In this document: piece by piece, positions 1 through 7,102 of the stretch
Layout: every line of letters begins with the position of its first letter
Numbering within the stretch: position 1 is the stretch's first letter
Assembly (NCBI GenBank): GCA_014378085.1
Contig: JACMOJ010000056.1
Location: forward strand, 1 to 15,460
DNA length: 15,460 nucleotides
Reading direction: 5' to 3'
DNA from: Burkholderiales bacterium
GTDB taxonomy: Bacteria > Pseudomonadota > Gammaproteobacteria > Burkholderiales > Usitatibacteraceae
Program-made: the position numbers and the translations under genes
Notes under the pieces: generated by a model
Told to the model about the DNA's origin: nothing
The model's database searches: none
The model's input: the letters and a program-made list of their open reading frames with translations, nothing else

Positions 1-915
1 ACCGCGAATGCGCGAGCACCAACCATATTCCTTGAACGAGCGATTGATATTGACTGCCATCGCATACGCGGCATTGGACCATGTATAGTTCCTGCTATCG
101 GCGCCGGTCGTGTCTTCCTCGAAATCGAATTCCTCGACCGGATCGGTTTTCGCACCATACGGCGCACGCGACAGAAAGCGCGGCATTGCCAGACCGATGT
201 AACGCGCATCTTCGGATTCCCGCAGCGAGCGCCAGGCAGCATGCTCGGGCGTCTGGAAAATCTTGGTCAGGTCACGCGGATTGGCCAGCTCTTGCCATGA
301 CTCCATCAACATGACCGATGGATTGGCGGCCGCGATAAAAGGCGCATGAGCGGCAGCGGCAATCTTTGCCATCGAACCGAGCAGCTCGACATCCGGTGCG
401 CTGTTATCAAAATAATAGTCTGCCACCAGCGAACCGTAGGGCTCGCCACCGAACTGACCGAATTCTTCTTCGTAGATGCGCTTGAAGATAGGACTTTGAT
501 CCCAGGCCGTACCTTTGTATTTCTTGAGCGATTTGGCCAGGTCGTTTTTCGAAATGTTCATGACCTTGATCTTGAGCGTCTCGTCGGACTCGGTGTTATT
601 GACCAGATAGTGCAAGCCGCGCCACGCACTTTCTACGGCCTGGAATTCCTTGGTATGCAAGATCAGATTGATTTGCTCGGTGAGCTTCTTGTCGAGCTCG
701 GCGATCAATCCTTCGATCGTGCCCAGCACATCGCCGGAAATCAGATTGGTACCGAGCAGCGCTTGTTCGGCGAGCGTCTTGACCGCATTTTCGACGGCTT
801 CTTTTGCCTTGTCGGATTGCGGCTTGAATTCTTTTTGCAGCAAGCTGGCAAAATCGCCGGATGCGAAACTGACGTCGCCGGGTTGTGCTTGTTCTGCGGA
901 ACTTGTTTCAGCCAT
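1..915 (-). CDS. tssC: T6SS contractile sheath large subunit TssC (VipB), 3' part missing at window edge
   Basis: The large subunit of the T6SS contractile sheath pairs with TssB to build the cytoplasmic tube around Hcp. Only 305 codons are visible, starting at ATG 915, and the frame is open to base 1. The family is usually about 490-500 residues, so roughly 190 are missing at the C-terminus. Diagnostic stretches are EFQAVESAWRGLHYLV (about residues 91-106), the YGSLVADYYFD block, LAMPRFLSRAPYG and the GWCSRIRG segment at the visible end. The ATG is preceded by AGGAGC at good spacing. The gene starts 24 bases after the tssB stop, so the two are almost certainly co-translated. Identity comes from remembered family sequences and is very secure. 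Confidence 0.95.
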   Translation of the reverse strand, partial: MAETSSAEQAQPGDVSFASGDFASLLQKEFKPQSDKAKEAVENAVKTLAEQALLGTNLISGDVLGTIEGLIAELDKKLTEQINLILHTKEFQAVESAWRGLHYLVNNTESDETLKIKVMNISKNDLAKSLKKYKGTAWDQSPIFKRIYEEEFGQFGGEPYGSLVADYYFDNSAPDVELLGSMAKIAAAAHAPFIAAANPSVMLMESWQELANPRDLTKIFQTPEHAAWRSLRESEDARYIGLAMPRFLSRAPYGAKTDPVEEFDFEEDTTGADSRNYTWSNAAYAMAVNINRSFKEYGWCSRIRG

Positions 916-939
916 TTGGGTATCGCTCCTGATAAAGTT

Positions 940-1437
940 TTATTGAGGCTTGGGCGCAGCCGTGAGCGCCTGCATCAGCGCCGGCTCGGCAAGTAGTTTG
1001 GCGATCAGCTCTTCGGCACCTGTCTTGCCATCCATGTAGGTCAGCAGATTGGAGAGCTGGCCTCGTGCCTCCAACAGGCTATTGAGCGAACTGACTTTGC
1101 GCGCAATGGCGGCCGGCGAAAAATCGTCCATGCTCTCAAACGTCATGTCGATTGCCATGTTGCCTTCGCCGGTGAGGGTATTGGGCACCTGAACCGCGAC
1201 GCGGGGTTTCATCGACTTGAGCCGCTCATCAAAATTATCGACATCGATTTCGAGAAATTTGCGGTCTGCAACCGGCGCCAGTGGATCCTTTGGCTGACCC
1301 GACAAGTCAGCAAGCACACCCATCACGAACGGGATCTGAACTTTCTTTTCCGCGCCGTAGACTTCGACATCGTACTCAATTTGAACACGCGGAGCCCGAT
1401 TGCGAGCGATGAATTTCTGACTGCTATCTTTAGCCAC
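940..1437 (-). CDS. tssB: T6SS contractile sheath small subunit TssB (VipA)
   Basis: The small sheath subunit forms heterodimers with TssC that polymerise and contract to fire the T6SS; after contraction ClpV (TssH) recycles them. The 165-residue product is full length for the family. Typical blocks are FIARNRAPRVQIEYDVE near the N-terminus, PFVMGVLADLSG, RKFLEIDVDNFDERL, VPNTLTGEGNMAIDMTFESM (residues 84-103) and NLLTYMDGKTGAEELI. The start codon is GTG at 1437, set by a near-perfect AGGAGG six bases upstream; an ATG inside that leader is out of frame. tssC follows after 24 bases, while tssA lies 199 bases upstream, so tssB-tssC may be partly uncoupled from tssA. Confidence 0.95.
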   Translation of the reverse strand: MAKDSSQKFIARNRAPRVQIEYDVEVYGAEKKVQIPFVMGVLADLSGQPKDPLAPVADRKFLEIDVDNFDERLKSMKPRVAVQVPNTLTGEGNMAIDMTFESMDDFSPAAIARKVSSLNSLLEARGQLSNLLTYMDGKTGAEELIAKLLAEPALMQALTAAPKPQ

Positions 1438-1529
1438 AGCATACCTCCTGGTTTGAAAGGACCACTCAATGAAAACTGGAAAAACGACAATGTCCGGCCT
1501 GTTAAAACGAGCCTATTTTTTACCGCAGT

Positions 1530-1551
1530 ACGCCGCAAAGTCGCGCGGCGT
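1530..1551. repeat. 7-bp perfect hairpin in the tssA-tssB gap
   Basis: ACGCCGC and GCGGCGT are perfect complements around an 8-base loop, about 90 bases after the tssA stop and about 90 before tssB. In the direction of transcription it is not followed by a T run, so it is not an ordinary intrinsic terminator. It could be an mRNA stability or processing element, or chance. The rest of the 199-base gap shows no convincing promoter or ORF. Confidence 0.35.
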
Positions 1552-1636
1552 CGTCCTTGCCCGTCAGTGCCGCGCCAGCGCGTGCGATACGGACCGACCC
1601 AGGGCGCTGCGTCCAGGGATAGCTGTGCACAGCGCG

Positions 1637-2704
1637 TCAATCATCGTCCGAGGTACCGCTGACTTTGTAAAATTGATCGAGGCCATCGGACGCCACGTCT
1701 TTGAGGATTTCTACAAAGCTCTTGTCGACAAGCCGCTGCGCGCGCTTCAATAGCAAGGGAATCGGACTCGATGGTTCATGGCGGTCGTAGTAATCGCATA
1801 ATTTGTCGAGCATTCTGACCACATCGTCACGGCTGGTGATTTCGCCTGCAACGGCCTTGATAACAGCGGTCGCCTGTTGGCCACTGGCGTCCGACGCGGA
1901 CATCTGGCCGGTGTCGGAAACCGCGTCTCCGGTCAGGCCGGCCGCGTCATCGCGCATGGCCATGTGTTCCGATACAAAATACCGGGCCCTGGCAAGCAGC
2001 TTCGCAAGCTGTGACAAGTCAAGCGCCCGCGATACACCGACGCGCTGGGTCACCAGTTCTTCGATATGTACAACGCTTTGGCGGGCCTGCACCAGCGCCT
2101 GGAAGAGCGTCTGCAGCTCAATGAGGTCTGCGTCTTTGAATGCTGCCACGATGACGGCGAGATCGGACTTTTTTTCCCCTTCAGCGACTTGCAGTTCGCC
2201 GGTCGTAATCTCGAAATCACGTAATGAAAAAAGTCCGTGCACGCGGGAGCGCACCAGCACGACTTCCCTGACATCGCGCAGTACGGACCCGAACTCGATC
2301 AGCACCGCCAGCGTGTTAATCCGTATCATCGGATCGTTATCATCGCTCGGATCAAGCTGAGGATGCACCGAATCCCAATACGTTTCGATCATGCCTTCAA
2401 TCAAACGCAGTCCGGCGGCAAATCCGATGATGCCATGCAGGTGCAGCGCAGCGCGTGCATAGGTTGTTGCAACACGCAAGTCGCGCGTTCGTGTCAGCAG
2501 ATCAGACGCGTTAGCCGCAATGCTTTTCCACTCCGGCGGGATGCCGGGTGTAAGCGTATCGCCATACTGCACTTCCGGCTTGCCTTGCAAAGCCGCGTCA
2601 AGTGCAAGAAAATCGGCATCGTATTCAAGGTTAGGGCCGCATGGCTCATCCTCTGACACTGCCTGAAGCGATGCGTCGACATCAATCAATTCCACACTTG
2701 CCAC
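1637..2704 (-). CDS. tssA: T6SS assembly cap protein TssA (ImpA family)
   Basis: TssA primes baseplate and sheath assembly and, in well-studied systems, coordinates tail polymerisation. The product has 355 residues. An ImpA_N-type region covers about residues 10-150, with the signature DEPCGPNLEYDADFLALD followed by the PPEWK motif. A variable middle contains the low-complexity stretch around residues 255-280. The C-terminal block SRDDVVRMLDKLCDYYDRHE, then PSSPIPLLLKRAQRLV and a KSFVEILKDVASDGL-like end, is the classic tail of the short TssA type. The start is GTG 2704, with CCGGAG six bases upstream. tssB follows 199 bases downstream. A predicted sigma70 promoter lies about 90 bases upstream, so tssA is probably the first gene of the structural operon. 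Confidence 0.93.
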   Translation of the reverse strand: MASVELIDVDASLQAVSEDEPCGPNLEYDADFLALDAALQGKPEVQYGDTLTPGIPPEWKSIAANASDLLTRTRDLRVATTYARAALHLHGIIGFAAGLRLIEGMIETYWDSVHPQLDPSDDNDPMIRINTLAVLIEFGSVLRDVREVVLVRSRVHGLFSLRDFEITTGELQVAEGEKKSDLAVIVAAFKDADLIELQTLFQALVQARQSVVHIEELVTQRVGVSRALDLSQLAKLLARARYFVSEHMAMRDDAAGLTGDAVSDTGQMSASDASGQQATAVIKAVAGEITSRDDVVRMLDKLCDYYDRHEPSSPIPLLLKRAQRLVDKSFVEILKDVASDGLDQFYKVSGTSDDD

Positions 2705-2733
2705 GTAGCGCTCCGGTTCCGTCGTTTTCGCTC

Positions 2734-2750
2734 TCCAGATATTGTCTGGA
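2734..2750. repeat. Small inverted repeat in the predicted tssA leader
   Basis: TCCAGA and TCTGGA form a perfect 6-bp stem around five bases, between the predicted promoter and the tssA start. If the promoter call is right it lies in the 5' untranslated leader, about 30 bases before the start codon. It could be an operator half-site pair or a weak RNA hairpin; chance is possible at this size. Confidence 0.3.
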
Positions 2751-2800
2751 CATTTTTGTTATGAACGGCCGGTGCTGGTTCGTAGCCCGCGGCGGCATTC

Positions 2801-2829
2801 AGTGTAGCCGAGGCAAAAAATACTGTCTA
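2801..2829 (-). promoter_or_regulatory. Predicted sigma70 promoter for tssA
   Basis: On the minus strand a TAGACA -35 element (2829-2824) and a TACACT -10 element (2806-2801) are separated by exactly 17 bases. Above the -35 lies a strongly AT-rich stretch (about 2830-2885) that could act as an UP element. Transcription would start near 2794, giving a leader of about 90 bases before the tssA GTG. The 298-base gap 2705-3002 has no plausible gene, which fits a promoter region. The call is by consensus only. Confidence 0.5.
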
Positions 2830-3002
2830 TAAAGATTTAATGCCATTGCATAAATATTTTCGATATCTTTTTTACCATATTTTTACGCCTTCACACCTGT
2901 TCCAGCCGACGTAGATGGATCTTCAATTGCATACAACAAGATCGTGCCCCATCCATAATTTTCGCGCGTCTTTGGCAGCACAGGAAGCGGTATTGCCGCG
3001 CG

Positions 3003-4424
3003 CTACCGGAGCGCGATCGCCGCCATGAATTGGGTGCGATCATGCTCGGTCTCCAGGCTGGCGCACAGTGTGCTCAAAAATTCCACGCGGTCACTGGCAG
3101 CACGCACAGCGCGCTTGACCAAGATTTTGGCTATCGGCCCAATCAATGCAGTCAACGCACGCTCAGCGCATTTCGTGAATTCATCATCAAGCGCCGCCGA
3201 GGTTGCTGCAGGCGTAAATTCGCGCGCAATCGTATTGGTCTCCTGCCCGAGCATTGCCGCCGTACCTAATTTAATATTTTCCAGCATGCTCACAAACTGT
3301 TCCTGCCCGATCTTTGAGGGAATGTGTGGCAACAAGGCTGCGCGCAAGCCCTCGATACTGGTCACCTGAAAAGCGATTTTTTTCAGCAACAGCTTCGCCA
3401 TCGGCCCGATTTGCCGCGCCAAACCCGCTTCAATGGCTGGAAGCGCGTCGCCCAGCCACATCGGCGCGGTGAACGTGCCGGTCGTGAAGCTGACAGGGGG
3501 GCTCGAATGCGTCGGCTCCGTCGCATTCACAAGGCGCGTGGCATCCTGGTCGACCATCAGCGGTACGGTAGTGGAAGCACTGCCGCTACTGCCGAAATCG
3601 GTCGCCCCGACCACCATGAGCGCGTCGAGGAAGGCCCGCGCGGACTGATAGCGATGGGCAGGCGACTTGGCAAGCGCACGCTCCAGCATCGCGTCATACG
3701 CCGGCGAGAGTACCGGATTGACCTGCGAAGCGGGCGTTGGCGTGTCGTTGAGTATCTTTTGCATGACGACGGCGATGGGCCCTGCAAAGGGTCGACGTCC
3801 GGTCAACAGCTGGTATGCCACAACGGCTGCGGAAAAGACATCCGAGCGACGGTCAGCCGTTTCGCCGCGATACTGCTCGGGCGACATGAAGCTGGGCGTG
3901 CCCATCATCGAACCGATCTGTGTCAGGTTGGACGATTCGATGCGTGCGATACCAAAGTCCGTAATCTTCAACTGCGCGTCGCGTGTAATGAGCAGGTTGG
4001 CCGGCTTGACGTCACGATGGACGACCCCCCGGACATGCGCATAGTCGAGTGCACCTAGCAATTGCGCGATCCAATCCAAAGCGCGCGCGGTTTCGGTCGG
4101 CGCATCCGCAACCATCAGCGTATTGAGGGGCACACCATCGACGAATTCCATCGCCAAATAAGCGCTGTGCGTATCTTCGCCATAATCATAGACCGATACG
4201 ATGTTGGGATGAGTCAGCCGACCAGCTGCCTGTGCCTCGTTCTTGAACCGTGCGACCATTCCGGAATCCTCATCGATTAACAGTTCCTTGCGAATGGTCT
4301 TGATGGCGACGACTCGTGCAATATTGAGATCGAAACCCTTGTAGACGACGCCCATGGCACCGGTACCGAGCACGGCATCGATGCGGTATTTGCCCAGATG
4401 TTGCGGCATGGTGGGTTCTGTCAT
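3003..4424 (-). CDS. Soluble Hanks-type Ser/Thr protein kinase, T6SS-associated, with duplicated C-terminal module
   Basis: A 473-residue PknB-type kinase. All key elements are present: glycine loop GTGAMG (20-25), VAIK lysine K42, a glutamate near 63, HRDVKPAN (136-143, catalytic D138), DFG (156-158), activation-loop threonines T168 and T176, and SPE in place of APE (181-183). The catalytic domain ends near residue 270. A Ser/Thr/Pro-rich linker (about 275-325) follows, then two related modules at about 335-381 and 424-470, each with IGP-x-AK-x-L-x-K. No transmembrane segment is visible, so it should be cytoplasmic, unlike canonical PpkA. It lies just upstream of tssA and downstream of the haem-type sensor gene, which suggests control of T6SS by phosphorylation; the substrate is unknown. 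The start is ATG 4424, with a weak ribosome site. Confidence 0.93.
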   Translation of the reverse strand: MTEPTMPQHLGKYRIDAVLGTGAMGVVYKGFDLNIARVVAIKTIRKELLIDEDSGMVARFKNEAQAAGRLTHPNIVSVYDYGEDTHSAYLAMEFVDGVPLNTLMVADAPTETARALDWIAQLLGALDYAHVRGVVHRDVKPANLLITRDAQLKITDFGIARIESSNLTQIGSMMGTPSFMSPEQYRGETADRRSDVFSAAVVAYQLLTGRRPFAGPIAVVMQKILNDTPTPASQVNPVLSPAYDAMLERALAKSPAHRYQSARAFLDALMVVGATDFGSSGSASTTVPLMVDQDATRLVNATEPTHSSPPVSFTTGTFTAPMWLGDALPAIEAGLARQIGPMAKLLLKKIAFQVTSIEGLRAALLPHIPSKIGQEQFVSMLENIKLGTAAMLGQETNTIAREFTPAATSAALDDEFTKCAERALTALIGPIAKILVKRAVRAASDRVEFLSTLCASLETEHDRTQFMAAIALR

Positions 4425-4444
4425 TTAGCGCTCAATTCCATTCG

Positions 4445-4490
4445 AAATAAAAATTGCCTTTGCCCGGCGTTCCATTTCCGGGCGAGGCAA
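4445..4490 (-). terminator. Strong intrinsic terminator after the DUF3365 sensor gene
   Basis: On the minus strand, TTGCCTCGCCCGG (4490-4478) pairs with CCGGGCAAAGGCAA (4467-4454). This gives a 6-bp and a 5-bp GC-rich helix separated by a small internal loop, with a 10-base apical loop, followed at once by TTTTTATTT (4453-4445). This is a textbook Rho-independent terminator. It begins one base after the stop codon of the sensor gene and fills most of the 67-base gap before the kinase start at 4424. Confidence 0.85.
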
Positions 4491-4491
4491 G

Positions 4492-5370
4492 TCAATCATC
4501 GAGCATCTTCATCGCGCTGTTAAGACTGGTGCGCATGCGTTTGAACGACTGCGCCAGCGTAGCCAGTTCGTCACTGCCGGACGCATCGAATTCGGCGACA
4601 TCGAACTTGCCCATACTTATTTCATCGGCCAGTGCCGACATCCGGGTAATGCGGCGCGTGACGAAACGATCGACCATGACGTTGAGGGAAACGAACAGAA
4701 AGACAAACACGCCAAGCATGGACAACAAAAAGGTCCTGAGCATGCCATTGGCGCGCGCCAGCGGCACGGTCATCGGCACGGAGACCATCTGCGCACCGAC
4801 GATTTCATTGTGCTTCCATCCAAAACCGCCAGTGGATCCGTAGATATCCAGCATCGTCTTCGGTGCAGCCGCAGGAACACTATGACATCGCAAACAGTCC
4901 GTGTCAGTGATGCGTAACGGATATGCGATGTACAGCGACGGACCTGTCGCAGTGAGGCGTTCGCCTACATATTCCTGTGTCGCTGGTGAACTGCGCAAGG
5001 TGTTGACCACATCGGCTTCCCATTCGACTGCGCGGTCACGTGGATTGGTCGGATTTAGCGTTGCCTCTTTGTAGGTGAAGTCAGGATAATTTTTCAGCAA
5101 ACTTGACAAGTGCTCGGTCGCGGAATACGACGGAATGGATTGCGGCAAGAATTTTTCATCGAGCTGTGTCTTGAGTAGCGGCACGATTTGCTTCGAAGTG
5201 TAGCCGCGTGCGGCCAATGCCGACTCCATCAAAATGCGCGCATTGCGCAGGGTTTCTTCGCGTGCATTTTGCTTAAGTAACACGTTTGCCACTGCCCACG
5301 CTGCGGCGAAACCCACGACAAAAATGACAAGGAAGACAAGATTGAATTTTGCCGCAAGAGAAAATTTCAT
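4492..5370 (-). CDS. Membrane sensor with DUF3365 (Tll0287-like) periplasmic haem domain and HAMP, no output domain
   Basis: A 292-residue protein of receptor topology. TM1 lies at about 8-32, a periplasmic domain at 33-210, TM2 at about 211-233, and a cytoplasmic HAMP-like segment at 234-286, after which it stops. The periplasmic part has the DUF3365 signature NPTNPRDRAVEWEADVVN (106-123) and the c-type haem motif CLRCH (159-163), so covalent haem and sensing of redox state or a gaseous ligand are plausible. No kinase, cyclase or methyl-accepting domain follows HAMP. It must signal through a partner, and the adjacent soluble kinase is the obvious candidate. The start is the first ATG after an in-frame stop; the Shine-Dalgarno sequence is poor. 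It ends directly at an intrinsic terminator. The domain call is from memory of the family; the haem motif is seen directly. Confidence 0.87.
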   Translation of the reverse strand: MKFSLAAKFNLVFLVIFVVGFAAAWAVANVLLKQNAREETLRNARILMESALAARGYTSKQIVPLLKTQLDEKFLPQSIPSYSATEHLSSLLKNYPDFTYKEATLNPTNPRDRAVEWEADVVNTLRSSPATQEYVGERLTATGPSLYIAYPLRITDTDCLRCHSVPAAAPKTMLDIYGSTGGFGWKHNEIVGAQMVSVPMTVPLARANGMLRTFLLSMLGVFVFLFVSLNVMVDRFVTRRITRMSALADEISMGKFDVAEFDASGSDELATLAQSFKRMRTSLNSAMKMLDD

Positions 5371-5631
5371 GAAGCCGAAGATACCATGATGACATCACCT
5401 AAAATGTTTAAGTTGAAATAGAACTTTCTACAAGGCACAAATTTTAAAAACCGAAATCGAAATCGATCGCGGTCTTGACAGTGTGCCATGACCGGATCTT
5501 ACCGTGAGATCTTGATTTTTCGAAGTCAAATCGGTATGCGGAGAACATGCGCTGCTCGCTCGATTGACGCCATCCCACGGCAGGTAACGGATCCCGTCAT
5601 GGGGGAAATTGCACGACGATAGGTGACCCGA
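5371..5631. other. 261-base non-coding gap upstream of the haem-type sensor gene
   Basis: No plausible gene is seen. The stretch next to the sensor start (5380-5460) is AT-rich and probably holds its promoter, but no clear -10/-35 pair stands out. A weak terminator-like hairpin lies at 5446-5473. The half near 5530-5631 is GC-richer, without visible structure. Confidence 0.5.
5446..5473 (-). terminator. Possible weak intrinsic terminator downstream of the IQM-like gene
   Basis: On the minus strand ACCG...CGGT closes an imperfect stem (a mismatch, a G-U and two A-T pairs inside), followed by TTTTT. The stem contains tandem copies of the ATTTCG hexamer. It lies about 160 bases after the stop at 5632. 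Stem quality is modest, so this could be a fortuitous T run. Confidence 0.3.
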
Positions 5632-6858
5632 TTACTCGGCACGGCTTGCCGGTACCGGCCCGTCAACCCGCTTGTTTTGGTGCTGTGCCACCGCTGAAAT
5701 TCTCTTTTTCTTTTCAATGCCATCGGCGTAATAGGACGGGTGTTTCGAGGTCATGGCACCTTTATTAGCAAGCACTTCCTCGGCGGACGTGTAAAACCCG
5801 GTCCCGTTAGGCCCGTCAGAGACATCACACACGACGTTATCCAGTGTAACTTTTTGATTGCTGAGTTCTAATAGCGCCTGGTAAAGATTTTTCTGCGTTG
5901 GACGGTAATGGCCGGAGCTATTGTCAATACTGACCAGTCTTCCGTCTTCGATTTTTATGGAGCCTGCGCATAGAACAGGCCGCCCAGCCAAGAAGCTCGA
6001 ATGTTGAAAACCCATATCCTTGGGTTTCATGTTGTCACCTTCTATAAAAAGGTTGCCATATTCATCCATAGCATAAATGACGGCGCGCCCGGTATCCCAT
6101 TTATCGAAACCATTATGGCGAAAAAGTAATCCGTTTTGGATGACCGCGATATACGGTAATCGTAGATCGCGCTTGAGATACAAGACTTCAATACGGTTTC
6201 CATTGCTTTCGAGAAATGCTTCAAGTTTTTTGGTATCTGCAGGGCGAAGTTCTGTAATTCCTTTACTGTAAAACTCCTCTTTCCCGAACTTCCCCATTTT
6301 CTTCCGCTGATCTTCATCGGCTGCTGCGACAAACATTTTGTAGCTTTCATTTACTTCCGACATCGATAGCGGATTTTTTTTACCGCTCTCCAGATGCATA
6401 GTCCTTTCAAACTGGTATCTGGGGTCCAGTGGCTTGACAACTTGTACCTTCCTGTTACCAACGTGATTCAGACGCTTTGCCTCATAGTCGAGCTGCCGGT
6501 TGAACGTTGTCGACTTGACAGAGCTATCGTGATCAACAGGCGCAAATAAATTATTCGCTATCAGACCTCTCAATGTTACTTCTGCCTCCTTGCCAAGATC
6601 GCTTATTTCACGCCATCGTGAAATGAACCGGTCGTCCCGATTGGATGGAACATCCTTTTTCACCTCCATCCATATGTTGCAATGTTGCATGACAAATAAC
6701 AGACTCGATGCTTGATTCATGACGTTCGCTGATTGAACATGGTCCCAGTATCGCTTTAACGCGGTGTCTACTTTTTCGATATTCTTTCCGCGCCCTCCGT
6801 AAAAGTTTTTTGTTCTCGATGCGAATTCCTTAAATTGATATTTTGGCGATAGGAGCAT
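5632..6858 (-). CDS. Unknown protein with C-terminal IQM-like module; candidate T6SS-linked cargo
   Basis: A 408-residue protein from ATG 6858; a TTG eleven codons upstream (6891) would give 419, and neither start has a clear ribosome site. Positions below use the 419 numbering. No signal peptide or membrane segment is seen. The N-terminal 220 residues are charged and helical-looking and are not recognised. From about 230 to 355 runs a beta-rich module: VIYAMDEYGNLFI (271-283), FQHSSFLAGRPVLCAG (295-310) and VSIDNSSGHYRPT (320-332). The order HSSFLAG, then AG, then SGHYxPT matches what I remember of plant IQM proteins and many uncharacterised fungal and bacterial proteins. The tail after 390 is lysine-rich. 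Base composition is lower in GC (about 42-45% in sampled lines) than the flanking tss and kinase genes (about 50-58%), which suggests acquisition. An effector role is inferred only from location. Confidence 0.78.
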   Translation of the reverse strand: MLLSPKYQFKEFASRTKNFYGGRGKNIEKVDTALKRYWDHVQSANVMNQASSLLFVMQHCNIWMEVKKDVPSNRDDRFISRWREISDLGKEAEVTLRGLIANNLFAPVDHDSSVKSTTFNRQLDYEAKRLNHVGNRKVQVVKPLDPRYQFERTMHLESGKKNPLSMSEVNESYKMFVAAADEDQRKKMGKFGKEEFYSKGITELRPADTKKLEAFLESNGNRIEVLYLKRDLRLPYIAVIQNGLLFRHNGFDKWDTGRAVIYAMDEYGNLFIEGDNMKPKDMGFQHSSFLAGRPVLCAGSIKIEDGRLVSIDNSSGHYRPTQKNLYQALLELSNQKVTLDNVVCDVSDGPNGTGFYTSAEEVLANKGAMTSKHPSYYADGIEKKKRISAVAQHQNKRVDGPVPASRAE

Positions 6859-6996
6859 GGTGCGGGTCCGCGAAAGGGTTATTCGTTGCAAATTTTTGGC
6901 AACATCAAATTAATGCCTGATCTTGGTACTCTTTGATTTGCTTGCGTCCGGCTTGTTTAGCCAGGCGCCTGATTCAACACAAAAACGGAGAATGTT

Positions 6997-7012
6997 GGCT
7001 GCCAGTGCAGCC
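6997..7012. repeat. GC-rich hairpin between the dCache kinase and IQM-like genes
   Basis: GGCTGC and GCAGCC pair perfectly around a CAGT tetraloop, about 90 bases after the kinase stop (7103). In the minus direction it is followed by mixed bases and then a TTTTT about ten bases later, so it is at best a poor terminator. No promoter for the IQM-like gene can be called in this 244-base gap. Confidence 0.35.
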
Positions 7013-7102
7013 GTGCTTCGCATTGCAATCGCTTTTAACTACAACCTCTAGCACCCTCGTACGGCGCCATCGGTACCTCACGGGCCAAGCCGTCGACTGA
7101 CG

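Noticed and set aside
346..996. Plus-strand frame of 216 codons opposite tssC
   Set aside because: It is the antisense of a firmly identified tssC with consistent codon phasing; the predicted protein has no family-like pattern.
1438..1640. Minus-strand frame bridging the tssA-tssB gap
   Set aside because: Arg-rich, out of frame with tssB and shares the tssB ribosome site; most likely untranslated.
3324..4058. Plus-strand frame of 244 codons opposite the soluble kinase
   Set aside because: Arg/His-rich composition typical of an antisense shadow; the minus-strand kinase motifs are unambiguous.
5475..5480. Perfect TTGACA on the plus strand
   Set aside because: No matching -10 at 16-18 bases and it would transcribe only antisense into the IQM-like gene.
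6859..6891. TTG start giving a 419-residue IQM-like protein
   Set aside because: No ribosome site and TTG is rare; ATG 6858 preferred, though its own ribosome site is also weak.
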